Both the position numbers and the translations under genes were made by a program. 64,000 nucleotides of DNA, from assembly GCA_963693365.1 (NCBI GenBank), contig CAVNZM010000016.1, forward strand, positions 6,200,001 to 6,264,000. The letters are read 5' to 3'. This DNA comes from Amoebidium appalachense (taxonomy: Eukaryota > Ichthyosporea). Positions 54,546 through 64,000 of this stretch are shown here, piece by piece. The notes beneath the pieces were generated by a model. It ran no database searches, was not told the origin of the DNA, and saw nothing but the letters and a program-made list of their open reading frames with translations. The stretch's first letter is position 1, and each line of letters starts with the position of its first letter.

Positions 54546-54612
<67 letters not shown>

Positions 54613-54691
54613 GAGAGAGAGAGAGATACGAGAGAGAGGGAGAAAGAGAGAGATTCGCGCGTTAGCACATACATGCACACAGACACACAGA

Positions 54692-54732
<41 letters not shown>

Positions 54733-55419
54733 CATTTTTCTTGTGTATGTTTACACTTCGTGCTGCCTACCACATTCTTACCCCCCCCCCCCCCCCCCCC
54801 CCCCCACCCCACCCCCTCCCCCCGCTCTTAGTTTTGGGTGCTCTCGGCATAGGATGATGCCCTTGCCTCCACATTTCCACCAACTACTGCAAAATGCCCC
54901 CTCCCCCCCCCCCCCCCCCCCCCCCCCGCACCGCCGTTTTCTTGCTGCGTATGTTTGAGTTTCGTCTTTCTGCATGTCTGCACTAATAAGTGGCAAATAA
55001 GCAGATTTCCATTCATAGGCCACAAATCTGGGCTCCCATGGGACCAATGATGAGAATATCTATTTCTAGCTACCTCATAGCAGGTTGTATATCTAAAGGT
55101 TTTTTTTACACTCGTTTCTAAACTTCGTTTTCCCCCCTGATCTAACCCAATCACACGCAGGTTCGACAGCAAATACGACATGCGGTTACACAGCGAGTTA
55201 AAACCGGTCAGAGCGTCAATGCAAGTCTGATAGGGAAAGATCTAGGGGAGGGAGCACAGCCACTAGATCAGATAGTTATAGACACAAATGACCTTATTAG
55301 GAAGTATAATGACGCACTACTCAGGGTATGTACCTATCCTTTAACTTATCCCCAAGAACCCCCCCCCCCCCCCCCCCCCGGGGAGGTGAGTGGGTCGAAA
55401 CTCGGGTACTGTGGATGAC

Positions 55420-55457
<38 letters not shown>

Positions 55458-55554
55458 CCTAAGGAGCTTCCTTACGCATACTCTTTGTGTGTGGTTTGCA
55501 CTTTGCATTCTATGGTCCGTTATGGCTGTGTACTTCGTGCTCTATAATGCATTC

Positions 55555-55589
<35 letters not shown>

Positions 55590-55745
55590 TGGCCAGTGAA
55601 TGACTTAGAACTTAGGCTGCCGATGAGGTTGTGTTCTGCTTATGGATGATGTTCGCTTTGGATGCCATTACTGGTCTTGTGTCTTGCACCATGTTCTCAT
55701 CGTGTGATTGTATTTCGTACCCTGTTCCACATTATAGCTCGCCTC

Positions 55746-55776
<31 letters not shown>

Positions 55777-56510
55777 ACACCACCACCATCACCACCACCA
55801 CCCACACACACCCACACACTCCTCCTCCCCCCACCCCCGCCTTCACTCCCCCCTCCGCTCCCCCCCTCCCCCCAACAGGTGTTTACTCTATGCTCCCTCT
55901 GTGGCGGGTGATACCTTCTGTATCTTTTGTCGCTAGTTTTTTTACATTAGTCCTACCTTGAGTGCATGTGAGCTGGCTTATTGCTGTATCACCGTTTGAC
56001 GTGTTCGAGAGTGTGTCCTTTGTGGTGTGGTGTGTGGGTGTGTGTACGTCTGGGTCACTATAGGTTGTGCCACAAAACACCTGTGAACCGGTGTGTGTAT
56101 TATTCGATCCCCGCCTGGCGGAATCAGGGTATGTGTGTGTGTGTGTGTGAGGGGGGAGGGAGAGGAGGGGGGAGGGGGGCGCCTGTGTGTGACCTTGTCA
56201 CCATTCCTACCCCCCTGTTACACTCCTACACAAAACAGGTTTTGCCTTTCTGACCAACTACACCCCTTATCCTCTTTCCCTCTTCCCCCCCCCCCTCCCC
56301 CCCCCCCCCCCCCCCCCTCTCCCGTCTCCTCCCCTCCCCTCTCACTTCTGGTCCCCTTTTCCCCTAGCCTGCAACACCACATACCTAAAGCAATCATCCA
56401 CTTGCTGACAACCCCCGCTATACCCCCTCCCCTCTTCCCCCCTTTGCTACACACACACACACACACATACACACGACACACGCACTCACTCACTCACTCA
56501 CCTGCTCACA

Positions 56511-56576
<66 letters not shown>

Positions 56577-56695
56577 GGTCCGAGACTGTCAACAGCAACC
56601 GGCTGGTTGGTGTACCCATGGCACAGAGGCCACTCTTATCGATCGAAAAAGAGGTCCAGAAAGTGCTGGAAGAGTTGAAACCAAGCGGCCAATAG
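51725..56695 (+). CDS. DnaJC28-like DUF1992 protein, mitochondrially targeted, without J domain
   Basis: Exons: 51725-51871, 53114-53181, 53668-53759, 54235-54449, 55161-55325, 56576-56695. Phases close throughout, giving 268 residues. Exon 1 encodes a basic, Ser/Thr-rich, acid-free leader (MACLLIKSVRITNTPVATLI...ARDALRGLGQ), a typical matrix-targeting presequence. Residues about 105-180 carry the DUF1992 core: LAERRIQEALARGKLKNLAG-EGKPLKE, then LASAGAKPDFIERNNELKD. The C-terminal part has IDTNDLIRKYNDALLR as in DNAJC28 homologues. DNAJC28 normally has a J domain before this region; none is seen, though the 52-53 kb interval could hide a missed exon. Exon 2 is supported only by phase and has a weak polypyrimidine tract. 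Molecular role of the family is poorly known. Confidence 0.8.
52640..52822. repeat. Duplicated C-rich segment with poly-C/poly-A end
   Basis: CCCTCCCCCTCCCCACTCCC-TTCCCCGGGAAGTTCC occurs twice (52660-52692 and 52755-52788), each followed by poly-C. The second runs into poly-A at 52812-52833. DnaJC28-like gene, intron 1. Confidence 0.8.
54480..54803. repeat. (CA)n-(GA)n-(CA)n-poly-C compound tract
   Basis: (CA)n 54497-54530 and 54549-54578, (GA)n 54579-54608 with degenerate continuation, (CA)n 54700-54728 and poly-C 54781-54805, in intron 4 of the DnaJC28-like gene. Confidence 0.85.
55384..55558 (+). repeat. Dispersed oriented repeat, copy 8
   Basis: GGTCGAAACTCGGGTACTGT-GGATGACGTG, poly-C, then AAGGAGCTTCCTTACGCATA-CTCTTTGTGTG, GTGTACTTCGTGCTCTATAA, TGCATTCTAACC and poly-C. 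Same order and strand relation as the 45055-45210 copy. It lies in intron 5 of the DnaJC28-like gene. Confidence 0.8.
55614..55742 (+). repeat. Dispersed oriented repeat, copy 9 (diverged)
   Basis: Tandem to copy 8: GATGAGGTTGTGTTCTGCTT-ATGGATGATG, TCTTGCACCATGTTCTCATC, GTATTTCGTACCCTGTTCC-ACATTATA, then C-rich. Closest to the 27419-27556 copy. Confidence 0.6.
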
Positions 56696-56845
56696 AACAC
56701 ATGCTATGGTTTTTAAGGTATCCAAGTTGACCTTTTTTATTGCTATATCCGTGATTAGGAATCGACGGGTATCATGAAATATTGATATTGAAGGGTGGTT
56801 TTTGCAGTTTTTTAAACAGCTTTGGCGACCACTATTTAGCTATAC

Positions 56846-56955
56846 CTGGATTTCGATCTATTTCAGCTACGCTGGCATTTGTATAGACCTTATTGGATGG
56901 CATATTTGCTGCTGCCGTGTTTAAGATGTCGTTGAATTTGCAGACGGCAAGAACC
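56846..56955 (-). CDS. Possible exon or gene fragment, unrecognised
   Basis: Minus-strand open stretch reading FNDILNTAAANMPSNKVYTN-ASVAEIDRNP with a donor-like GTATAG at its end; amino-acid composition looks coding. No clear acceptor was seen on its 5' side and homology is not recognised. It could belong to the gene at 58.1-59.2 kb. Confidence 0.25.
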
Positions 56956-57465
56956 CCCCCCCCCCCCCCCCCCCCACCCCACCCCCCGGCGGACACACGT
57001 ACACACACACACAAAAAAAATGACACTCGTGATAAGAAAATATAAAGATTCCGGATCTTGAAACTTGCAAGTAGTGTGTGAGATATCAGAAATACGCAGG
57101 ACATTACAGGTGCTCTGACTAATATGAAGTACGCAAGGACTTAGATAACTCCGTGCACATATGATCGACACTTAGCAGGTTCGTACGTAAGAGCATTATT
57201 GTTGTGTACTGTGTGCACAGTGGAGGTTCACATGGTGTAATTCTGTGGGTAATAAATGGCTGCCACGATTTTAAAGTGTATAAATCCAGCATAATGTATC
57301 CGACTTTTCTCTATAGGCAATTCGGTGCGCGTCTGCCAGATGCCCCCCCCCCCCCCCCCCCCATATGGCCCGAGCATTGTAAAGCGGGACTCTGGGTGTG
57401 TGTGTGATGGTGGTGGCCGGGTGGTTGGGCGGGGGAGGGGGGGGGGGGGGGGGGGGGGGGGCAGG

Positions 57466-57660
57466 GGGGATCCACTGTTTGTTTCTATAGATGGAAGGGG
57501 GTGGCCCCGGGGGGGGGGGGGGGGGGGGGGGAGGATCCACTGTGTTTCTTTAGATGGAAGGGGGGGACCCCGGGGGGGGGGGGGGGGGGGGGGGGGATCC
57601 ACTGTGTGTTTCTTTAGATGGAAGGGGGGGGACCCCGGGGGGGGGGGGGGAGGGGGAGGG
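57466..57660 (+). repeat. Tandem repeat, three units of about 63 bp
   Basis: GGATCCACTGTGTGTTTCTT-TAGATGGAAGGGGG-ACCCC followed by a G run is repeated at 57467, 57533 and 57596. A second local duplication follows: GATTGCCTGGGGTGGTGCTG (57698) and GATTGCGCCTGGGTTGGTGC (57824). Confidence 0.85.
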
Positions 57661-58297
57661 AGTAGAGAAATTTCGGAGGGAGAGAACACACTGTTGCGAT
57701 TGCCTGGGGTGGTGCTGGTCAGCCTGGGAGAAGGGGGGGGGGGGGGGGGGGGGGGGGGGGAGGGAGGGAGGGGGGAGGAGGGGGGGGGGGGGGGGGGAGA
57801 GTAGGAAGGTCCGAGGAAATTGTGATTGCGCCTGGGTTGGTGCTGGTCAAAAAGAAAGGGGGGCCTCGGCGGGGCGGGGGGGGGGGGGGGAGGGGGGGTC
57901 TCCGGTGTGCATGTGTGGAGGGGAACTTCCCGGGGGGGGGAGGGGGGGGGGGGGTAGGTTTCTTTGTGTACGTGTCGCCCTATGGGAGGGGAAAAGAGGG
58001 CGGGAGGGGGGGGGGGGGGGGGGGGGGGAAGGGGGCAGAGCTGTCCGAGGGAGAGAACACAGAACTTGATTATGAAGTCTTGCACCAAGTTGATCTGAGA
58101 TGGTGCTGTAAGGGCCCCCACTCACTCCCTCGTAGCAGCACTCTAAAAGAATGAAAGTACATATTAATGCGATCCACCTACAGTAACTCTACAAAGGAAG
58201 CAATTTACACAAACTACCAGGGAGAAAAAAAAAGGGGGTGGAAAAGTGATAACCGTAACGGAGTGAACGTGGTATTTCCTTGTACAGATTGGCCACC

Positions 58298-59238
58298 TCA
58301 GGAATTCGAACACTCACGGTGTGGCTCATGATCATGCGCACCCCCGGAGTATTTTTGGCACATAGCACCATCAAACTCTCTGTATGCCCAAAAGGCAAAA
58401 TGTATGTCCCTACGGCAGTGTTCGCTAATAACTTTCTCTAACTCTTTAACCCTGGCACAATCAAACACAACGTGACTATGATAACGTAAATTCCTGTACT
58501 TTTCCGGAAAAACTGACGAAACACTGTTTCCAACCCCAACCCCCTCGCAAACTTGTGGTTCAAACCGGATTTTGTACTGTTCTTCCAAAGATTTGCTACC
58601 TGTGTCCGTTACAACCAATATATTCAGTATGTTTCCATGCAGTCTATCTAACCAATGCTCACTCATGGATGTGTATAAACCGAGGTTAAGTTGTTTTTTA
58701 GTTCCGGAATGTTTTCCCCCCCAACTGCGTGGTGTTGTAGTGGTAGCAACGAGTTGAAATTCAGCGTGGTTAATCGTAAAGATCTTACTGGCCATGGAAA
58801 TTGAAACTCTGGATTTGTTTCGGTATGCAGCCAAAACTCCTTCCAAATGCTCGGCTTCCAATGCAGTGCCGCAACATATAATCGCCTGCTGCGACCATAA
58901 AAACCCTGGGTTAAGGGCCATTTTCCGGTTAAATTCCCTTGCGGTATGCTTCGTTATTGGCCAAATTCTTTCCATTATCAATTTCAGCGAGAAAACATCG
59001 TGCCTCTGCCATAGCAACAGCTTCACTGCATCCAGCTCCCGTTCCAACTTCTCGCATTTATCTTCCAACACTTTCATCTCGTCCGTGAGTATAACCGGCG
59101 ACGTGGATTGCTTTTCAACCCATGTTTTGGAGGTTAGGGGCCCGGGTGGGCTGGGAGGGATATTACGGTGTTTCGATGGAGAAGGTGCTGTGGTGCCCGC
59201 GTAAGAGCGGGTGTGCGGGATAGTGATGCTGTTACTTT
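58298..59238 (-). CDS. Unrecognised protein, exon(s) with N-terminal coiled coil
   Basis: An exon opens at acceptor CCTACCACAG (59238) and stays open for about 310 codons to a stop at 58298. A donor GTGAGT at 58317, 20 bp before that stop, may be used instead. With that donor, the next exon would start at 58105 (acceptor CCCTTACAG) in the matching phase, reading PSQINLVQDFIIKFCVLSLG. The visible part starts Ser/Pro-rich (APSPSKHRNIPPSPPGPLTS). A charged helix (EMKVLEDKCEKLERELDAVKLLL) and a mixed alpha/beta region with several His and Cys follow. First exon not found; an in-frame ATG is at 59077. Codon use and lack of simple sequence mark it as genuine coding DNA. Function unknown; a retroelement origin is not excluded. 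Confidence 0.6.
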
Positions 59239-59978
59239 CTGTGGTAGGTTACAGGGAAATGATGATGATTGAGTAGTAATAGCACTTTGCGTTACGGCCC
59301 AAGAACGGTTTCAAATTAACCGAAATCTTTAGTAACGTTTTATCTGTTCGCCGTCATCTCCACGTTTAAGAACACTGAGCCAAAAAAAAGCATTATAATC
59401 TGCTCCCTCTCCCCCCCTCCCTCGGTTTTCTCCTTCTAACACCCCTTTTGGCCCTGCCACTGCGACCACCATTCTATCAATCATGCTTTCCTCCCCCCCC
59501 CCCTCCCCCCCCCCCCTCTCCCTCCCCCCCCCCCCCCCCCCCCCCCCCCCTTTCTCCTTCCATCTTCCCCCCCCCCCTACCCCCTTCAAACTTCATATTA
59601 ATGAAGGGGGGGGGGGGGAGGGTGGGGGGAGGGGGGAAGGAGAGATGGCCGGGGGGGGGGGGGGGGGGGGGGGAGATAGGGGGGAGAGGAGGGGAGTCCC
59701 TTGTAATTTAATTTAATGGCACTTTATTTAGCATGGTGTAACGTGGTGAATTTGTGTACATGGGTTGTACCGTTTTGCCAAACAGTGACTTGTTGGGGGA
59801 AGCAGGGGAGGGGAAGGAGGCAGGAGAGGGGGAGGGGGGGGGGGGGGTGGAGGCGCCGGGGGGGGGGGGGGGGGGGGGGGAGGCCGGGGGGGGGGGGGGG
59901 GGAAGGGGGGGGGATTTGGTAAAATCAGAGATAGGGGTGAGGAATGGGAGGGAGAGGGTAGGGCAGCGGGGTGGGGGT

Positions 59979-60011
<33 letters not shown>

Positions 60012-60032
60012 TCTAACCTTTTCCCTCGGTAG
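59239..60032. repeat. C-run / G-run rich interval
   Basis: Poly-C 59524-59550 and G runs 59607-59618, 59651-59673, 59860-59904 and 59981-60010 separated by short ordinary sequence. No gene is supported. Confidence 0.6.
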
Positions 60033-61589
60033 CAGTGGTGCACACGCTGGTGCTACGAGTGTCGATGTACCTTGGAGCCCTGGTATAAGATTCATTTAGT
60101 GAGTTATCTTGGAAACTTCGTTCATTGAGTAATTGTATATTTGGACTACGACTGCGAAACGATTTGATTGATAACCCGGCTGAACTTCACGAGAAGCTTA
60201 TATCATTTGTGCAGGTTTCCGTTTCTCTTCCACCATCATCCCCACTTGCCGGGCACACACACGCACGCACGCGCGCACGCACGCACACACGCATGCACGC
60301 ACGCATGCATGCATGCACGCATGCACGCACGCACGCACACACGTGCGCATGCAAGCAGGTACACACACACACGCCACACGCACAGGCACACACAATTGCA
60401 CGAGCACACGCACACGCACACGTGTACACAAGCACACACACCCATCCCCCTCCCCGTCTACCCCCACCACCACCACACCCACAGAGCCCGCCCCGCCTCC
60501 CTCCCGCCCTCACCCGCTCACACTTGGCACACACACCTTGCACCCCCCCTCCCCCCCCTCAACATATACAAAGGTGACATACTATATATAGTAAAACTAT
60601 AAAAAAAGTAGGAATTTTGCATACTATGAGTAAAGTAATAAAAATCACGCCTTCCCCTCGCTCCTCCCCCCCTCCCCCCCCCCCCCCCCCCCCAATACTC
60701 CCCCTCCCTGTCGGGAATCTAACTAATTTGCAAGCACAGCGCTTTGCTCCCTCTAGAGCTTACAAGTGCTTCCCATCCCGTCTTGTTTATCTTCTTGGAA
60801 CTTCCCATAAACCTCTTTCCCCCCCCCGAAGTCTCTGAAACCAAACAAAACATAGCGGGGGCAAAAAAAAAAAAAAGAAAGAAAGAGAGAAAAAAAAAAG
60901 AAAAGAAAAAAAAGAAAAAGCACGAGTGCACCTTCTCTAGTAATACCCACCTCCCCCTACTTATACTGGCATGGTGCATATTCAGCGGCAAATTGGGCCA
61001 AATTGATACTTCCGGAGCAGTGCTCGGAGCATCACGGAGGATGCTGTGCATACTGTGCCCCCGTGGTGCTAGTGCGAACACGGTATACGTGTTGGATTTT
61101 ATGGTTGGGCTAATTAATGGTGGCCGGCAGACGCCCAAGACACAGAGGCAGAACCCTCCGTACAGGAGTGGATATGTGTGTTGTTCGCGAGGTCATGTTG
61201 GCTCGTAGTAAATTCAGGCACAAGTATGCATCATACATGCAGTTGTGTAATAGTAGTACTGAATTTCCCCCTCTGTCGGAGCCCGTCCTTGAACTTCGAG
61301 CCTGTTAGGTGGTTAACTATAATGAACGCAATTTGCAGGTTATATATTAGGTCATGCTGCTACAGAACTGCATGCATGCATATGGCCAGCATCATGCACA
61401 TGGTGGTCTTTTATAGCACACATTTGCAAGGCTGCCTGCAGCCTCAGAACCACCGCTGCATCACCTCTACGTGCGCTACACACATTGTTTCTGCGTAGGA
61501 CGACATACACACCTGTGTAGGTGCCATAGATACACCCGAAGCATCCAGAAGCACGCCTAAAGGTGCCACAGCTGTCACATCATCCGGTG
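60033..61589 (+). CDS. Candidate plus-strand exons of an unrecognised gene
   Basis: Four coding-like segments with splice-like borders: 60033-60090 (acceptor TCCCTCGGTAG, reading VVHTLVLRVSMYLGAL), about 60140-60214 (IFGLRLRNDLIDNPAELHEK-LISFVQ, donor GTTTCC), from 60986 (acceptor CATATTCAG; KLGQIDTSGAVLGASRRMLC..., donor uncertain), and 61499-61589 (acceptor CTGCGTAG; DDIHTCVGAIDTPEASRSTP, donor GTATGG). Joint phase could not be established and the third segment is open in more than one frame, so these are listed as one tentative locus. No family recognised. Confidence 0.25.
60258..60445. repeat. Degenerate (GCAC)n / (CA)n tract
   Basis: GCAC/GCAT tetranucleotides 60262-60345, then CA-rich to 60445. 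Confidence 0.8.
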
Positions 61590-62210
61590 GTATGGTCTAC
61601 GTGTTTACAAATGCACCGCAAAGAGAGCCTCGGTGTGTATCACAGTGTACGTGTGTGGCTTTGAATCTCGGCGACGCTTTCTGGGGCCAGGCTCCCATGC
61701 ATGGTGCAGCAGCAGTGTGTCGCGAACCCGGCAGGCGTCATGGGTGGCGACATTTCTACCCTCACATGCTAATGTTGTGTGGTTGGCACAAAAAGCAACA
61801 TGGGTCACATTCATAAACTGCATAAGAATACGTGAGCGCAGTCGAGCGTTTTGCGGTGGTGCCTGTAACATTGTTTGTTGTGGTGGAAGAATCTGTGGAA
61901 TGTGTGAAGATCATTCTTATTGGCTAAGCAATCAACACTGTGTCAGATCTGATGCACCAATCACTGTTGTCATTGTTAAGAAAATTTGGAAACTAAACCT
62001 TGGGAGTACTACAGTCGAAGCCGCACAGCAGCAGCATGGGCCTAACCGTACGTACGTATAGGTAACATAGTTGCATGTGCTGTATATGGTGTTGCCTGTC
62101 GGACAACTGTAATTCTGCTATTTTCAGTTACAAATTCGAATGTACCAGCCATTCTGCATGTACGGCAGCCCTCCCTGTTACCCTTCCCCCCCTCCTCCCC
62201 TCCCCCCCCC
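61590..62210. other. Ordinary-complexity interval, no assigned gene
   Basis: Long open stretches exist on both strands (plus 61633-62061, minus 61605-61871), but none has recognised motifs. It may hold exons of the locus starting at 60033. Confidence 0.35.
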
Positions 62211-62224
62211 CCCCTCCCCCTCCA

Positions 62225-62520
<296 letters not shown>

Positions 62521-62561
62521 TTAGAGAGAGAGAGAAAGTGAGAGAGAGAGATGGGTGACGT

Positions 62562-62564
<3 letters not shown>

Positions 62565-62601
<37 letters not shown>

Positions 62602-63286
62602 TTTTTTTTGTGTGTGTTGTGTGTTGGGGGGGGGGGGGGGGGGGGGGAAGGGGAGGCCTAGGGGAGGGGGGCGGCGGAACATTCAGTTTGAAGCCCACCC
62701 CACTCCTGTCCGCAGGGCTCCCCCTCGTCCCTTCTCACATTTGCAACATTAGATTAACCTTTTTTACAGTCTGTTACCAGAACCCTATGAAATTCTCCAG
62801 CACAAAAGCAAGTTATAAAGTAAACCAGAGAAAAAGAAACGTTCACACGTAAAGAAAGAGGAATAGGCTGGTGGGTATTTCTGGGGAGTGTACACGTATA
62901 TGGGGGGGGGGGGGGGGGGGGGGGGGGAGGTGGGGGGGGGGGGGGGGGGGGGGAGGTGGGGGGGGGGGGGGGGGAGGGGGGTTACGTCGGAAAATTACCA
63001 ACCCTTTGATATGTGGGTCTGTTGGCACCGGGACCCCGCGACCGTATATACCGCCTTCATATTTAGCCCAGCCCCCCCCCCCCCCCTCCCCCCTTCCCCC
63101 CCCTTTCCCCCCTTCCCCCCTCCCCTCATCCCCTCTGGCAGATCCCCTCACCCCTTCTGTAACACCTCCCCGTCCCTCATCCATTGTTTTATCAGAGTGA
63201 GACAATCTGCAGCTGCTTTCTCGCTCTTTTTTTTTTTTGCCAGTTCAACCAAATGTCTCGTTCTCTGCGAGGGACACCTGCCCCCG

Positions 63287-63326
<40 letters not shown>

Positions 63327-63400
63327 ACGGGTACTCCCCCCCTTGCCCCCTTCCCCTCCCCCCCCCCTCCCCCCCCCCCCCCGGCCCCTCTATCCCACTA
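62565..63400. repeat. Alternating poly-C and poly-G runs
   Basis: Poly-C 62567-62599, poly-G 62626-62647 and 62901-62987, poly-C 63073-63085, 63287-63326 and 63370-63382. Complementary runs could form strong hairpins; no gene is seen. Confidence 0.85.
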
Positions 63401-63839
63401 CCGGGCTCTCACACACTATTACACAAAATGTAGCTGATCACACCAATACTTATATTCGATGCTTAAGATCATCTAGATCATCACGCACACATACATAGGC
63501 CTGGCAGGTTATCACTACCCAGTTATTTATTTCACATGCACAAGCATGCCGCGTCTACCCGCACCTGTGCACACGTGCAAACACACACAACCCAATGTGA
63601 CGTGGACACACACACACAAAAAGAACACACACACACCCGCAGATTTATATGCACTTCCACACTTCCTAAGTTTCATCGATATATGGTATACTACGTATGG
63701 TCAGGTTACACATGTGGAAGCTTGAAAATTTAGGATGTGAACGACGATTGTAAATCAGTTGATAAACTACTGAGACATGCTGTACAGTACCTTATAAAAA
63801 CGATTATTTGATCATTGAATGTGAGAAGACTTTCCCATG

Positions 63840-63923
63840 AAAGCATTGAATCCAGTAACAGCAATAATATGCTAAAATACAAAAGCATTGAATCCAGTAA
63901 CAGCAATAATATGCTAAAATACA
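63840..63923 (+). repeat. Perfect 42-bp tandem duplication
   Basis: AAAGCATTGAATCCAGTAAC-AGCAATAATATGCTAAAATACA is present twice in immediate succession without mismatch. The surrounding 63500-64000 is AT-rich with no gene recognised. Confidence 0.95.
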
Positions 63924-64000
63924 GTATATATCCTCACCCATACATATGCATCAATTACATTCTGGTGAACCGGTGTAGTACTACACTAAGTGAAAAGGCA

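Overview
The window is nuclear DNA of an intron-rich eukaryote. It has spliced genes with GT-AG introns, a TIM22 gene, a mitochondrially targeted DnaJC28-like gene, an orthodox aquaporin and a Penelope-like retroelement. Exons are short (23 to 512 bp). Introns reach 6 kb and are packed with poly-C/poly-G runs, (CA)n/(GT)n, (GA)n and (GGGA)n. A protist is the most natural reading, possibly a unicellular holozoan such as an ichthyosporean; that assignment is inference and weak.

Layout: (1) 1.35-11.8 kb, minus strand: a chromatin or transcription factor with a DEK_C-like N-terminus, an AT-hook and seven C2H2 fingers, the last cut by an intron; its 3' end lies beyond the left edge or is unrecognised. 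(2) 13.0-35.6 kb, plus strand: a 27-exon gene whose reading frame closes at every junction, giving a 1165-residue FUSC-family (fusaric-acid-resistance / aromatic-acid-exporter-like) membrane protein. (3) 37.6-38.5 kb, minus strand: an intronless 306-residue water-selective aquaporin with TATA box, five CCAAT boxes and a poly(A) signal. (4) 39.2-40.7 kb, plus strand: two tentative exons. (5) 41.8-50.9 kb, minus strand: a five-exon TIM22 gene (165 residues) whose 6-kb first intron holds an apparently intact Penelope-like retroelement with GIY-YIG before the reverse transcriptase. (6) 51.7-56.7 kb, plus strand, divergent from TIM22: a six-exon, 268-residue DUF1992/DnaJC28-like protein with a mitochondrial presequence and no J domain. 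(7) 58.1-59.2 kb, minus strand: an unrecognised protein with a coiled coil. (8) 59.3-64 kb: candidate plus-strand exons and repeats.

The exons were assembled by hand from splice motifs, reading phase and protein similarity recalled from family knowledge; no alignment was run. TIM22 and the DnaJC28-like protein are both mitochondrial and lie head to head, so they may share a promoter. No other functional link between neighbours is evident.

The most notable structure is in the introns: (a) a dispersed repeat of roughly 60-160 bp occurs at least nine times, always oriented with its host gene; (b) poly-C often begins within about 25 nt of the 5' splice site; (c) many 3' splice sites are the end of a (CA)n tract; (d) exon-edge segments carrying a splice site are locally duplicated at three places. 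Together these suggest an intron-forming or intron-remodelling process worth testing.
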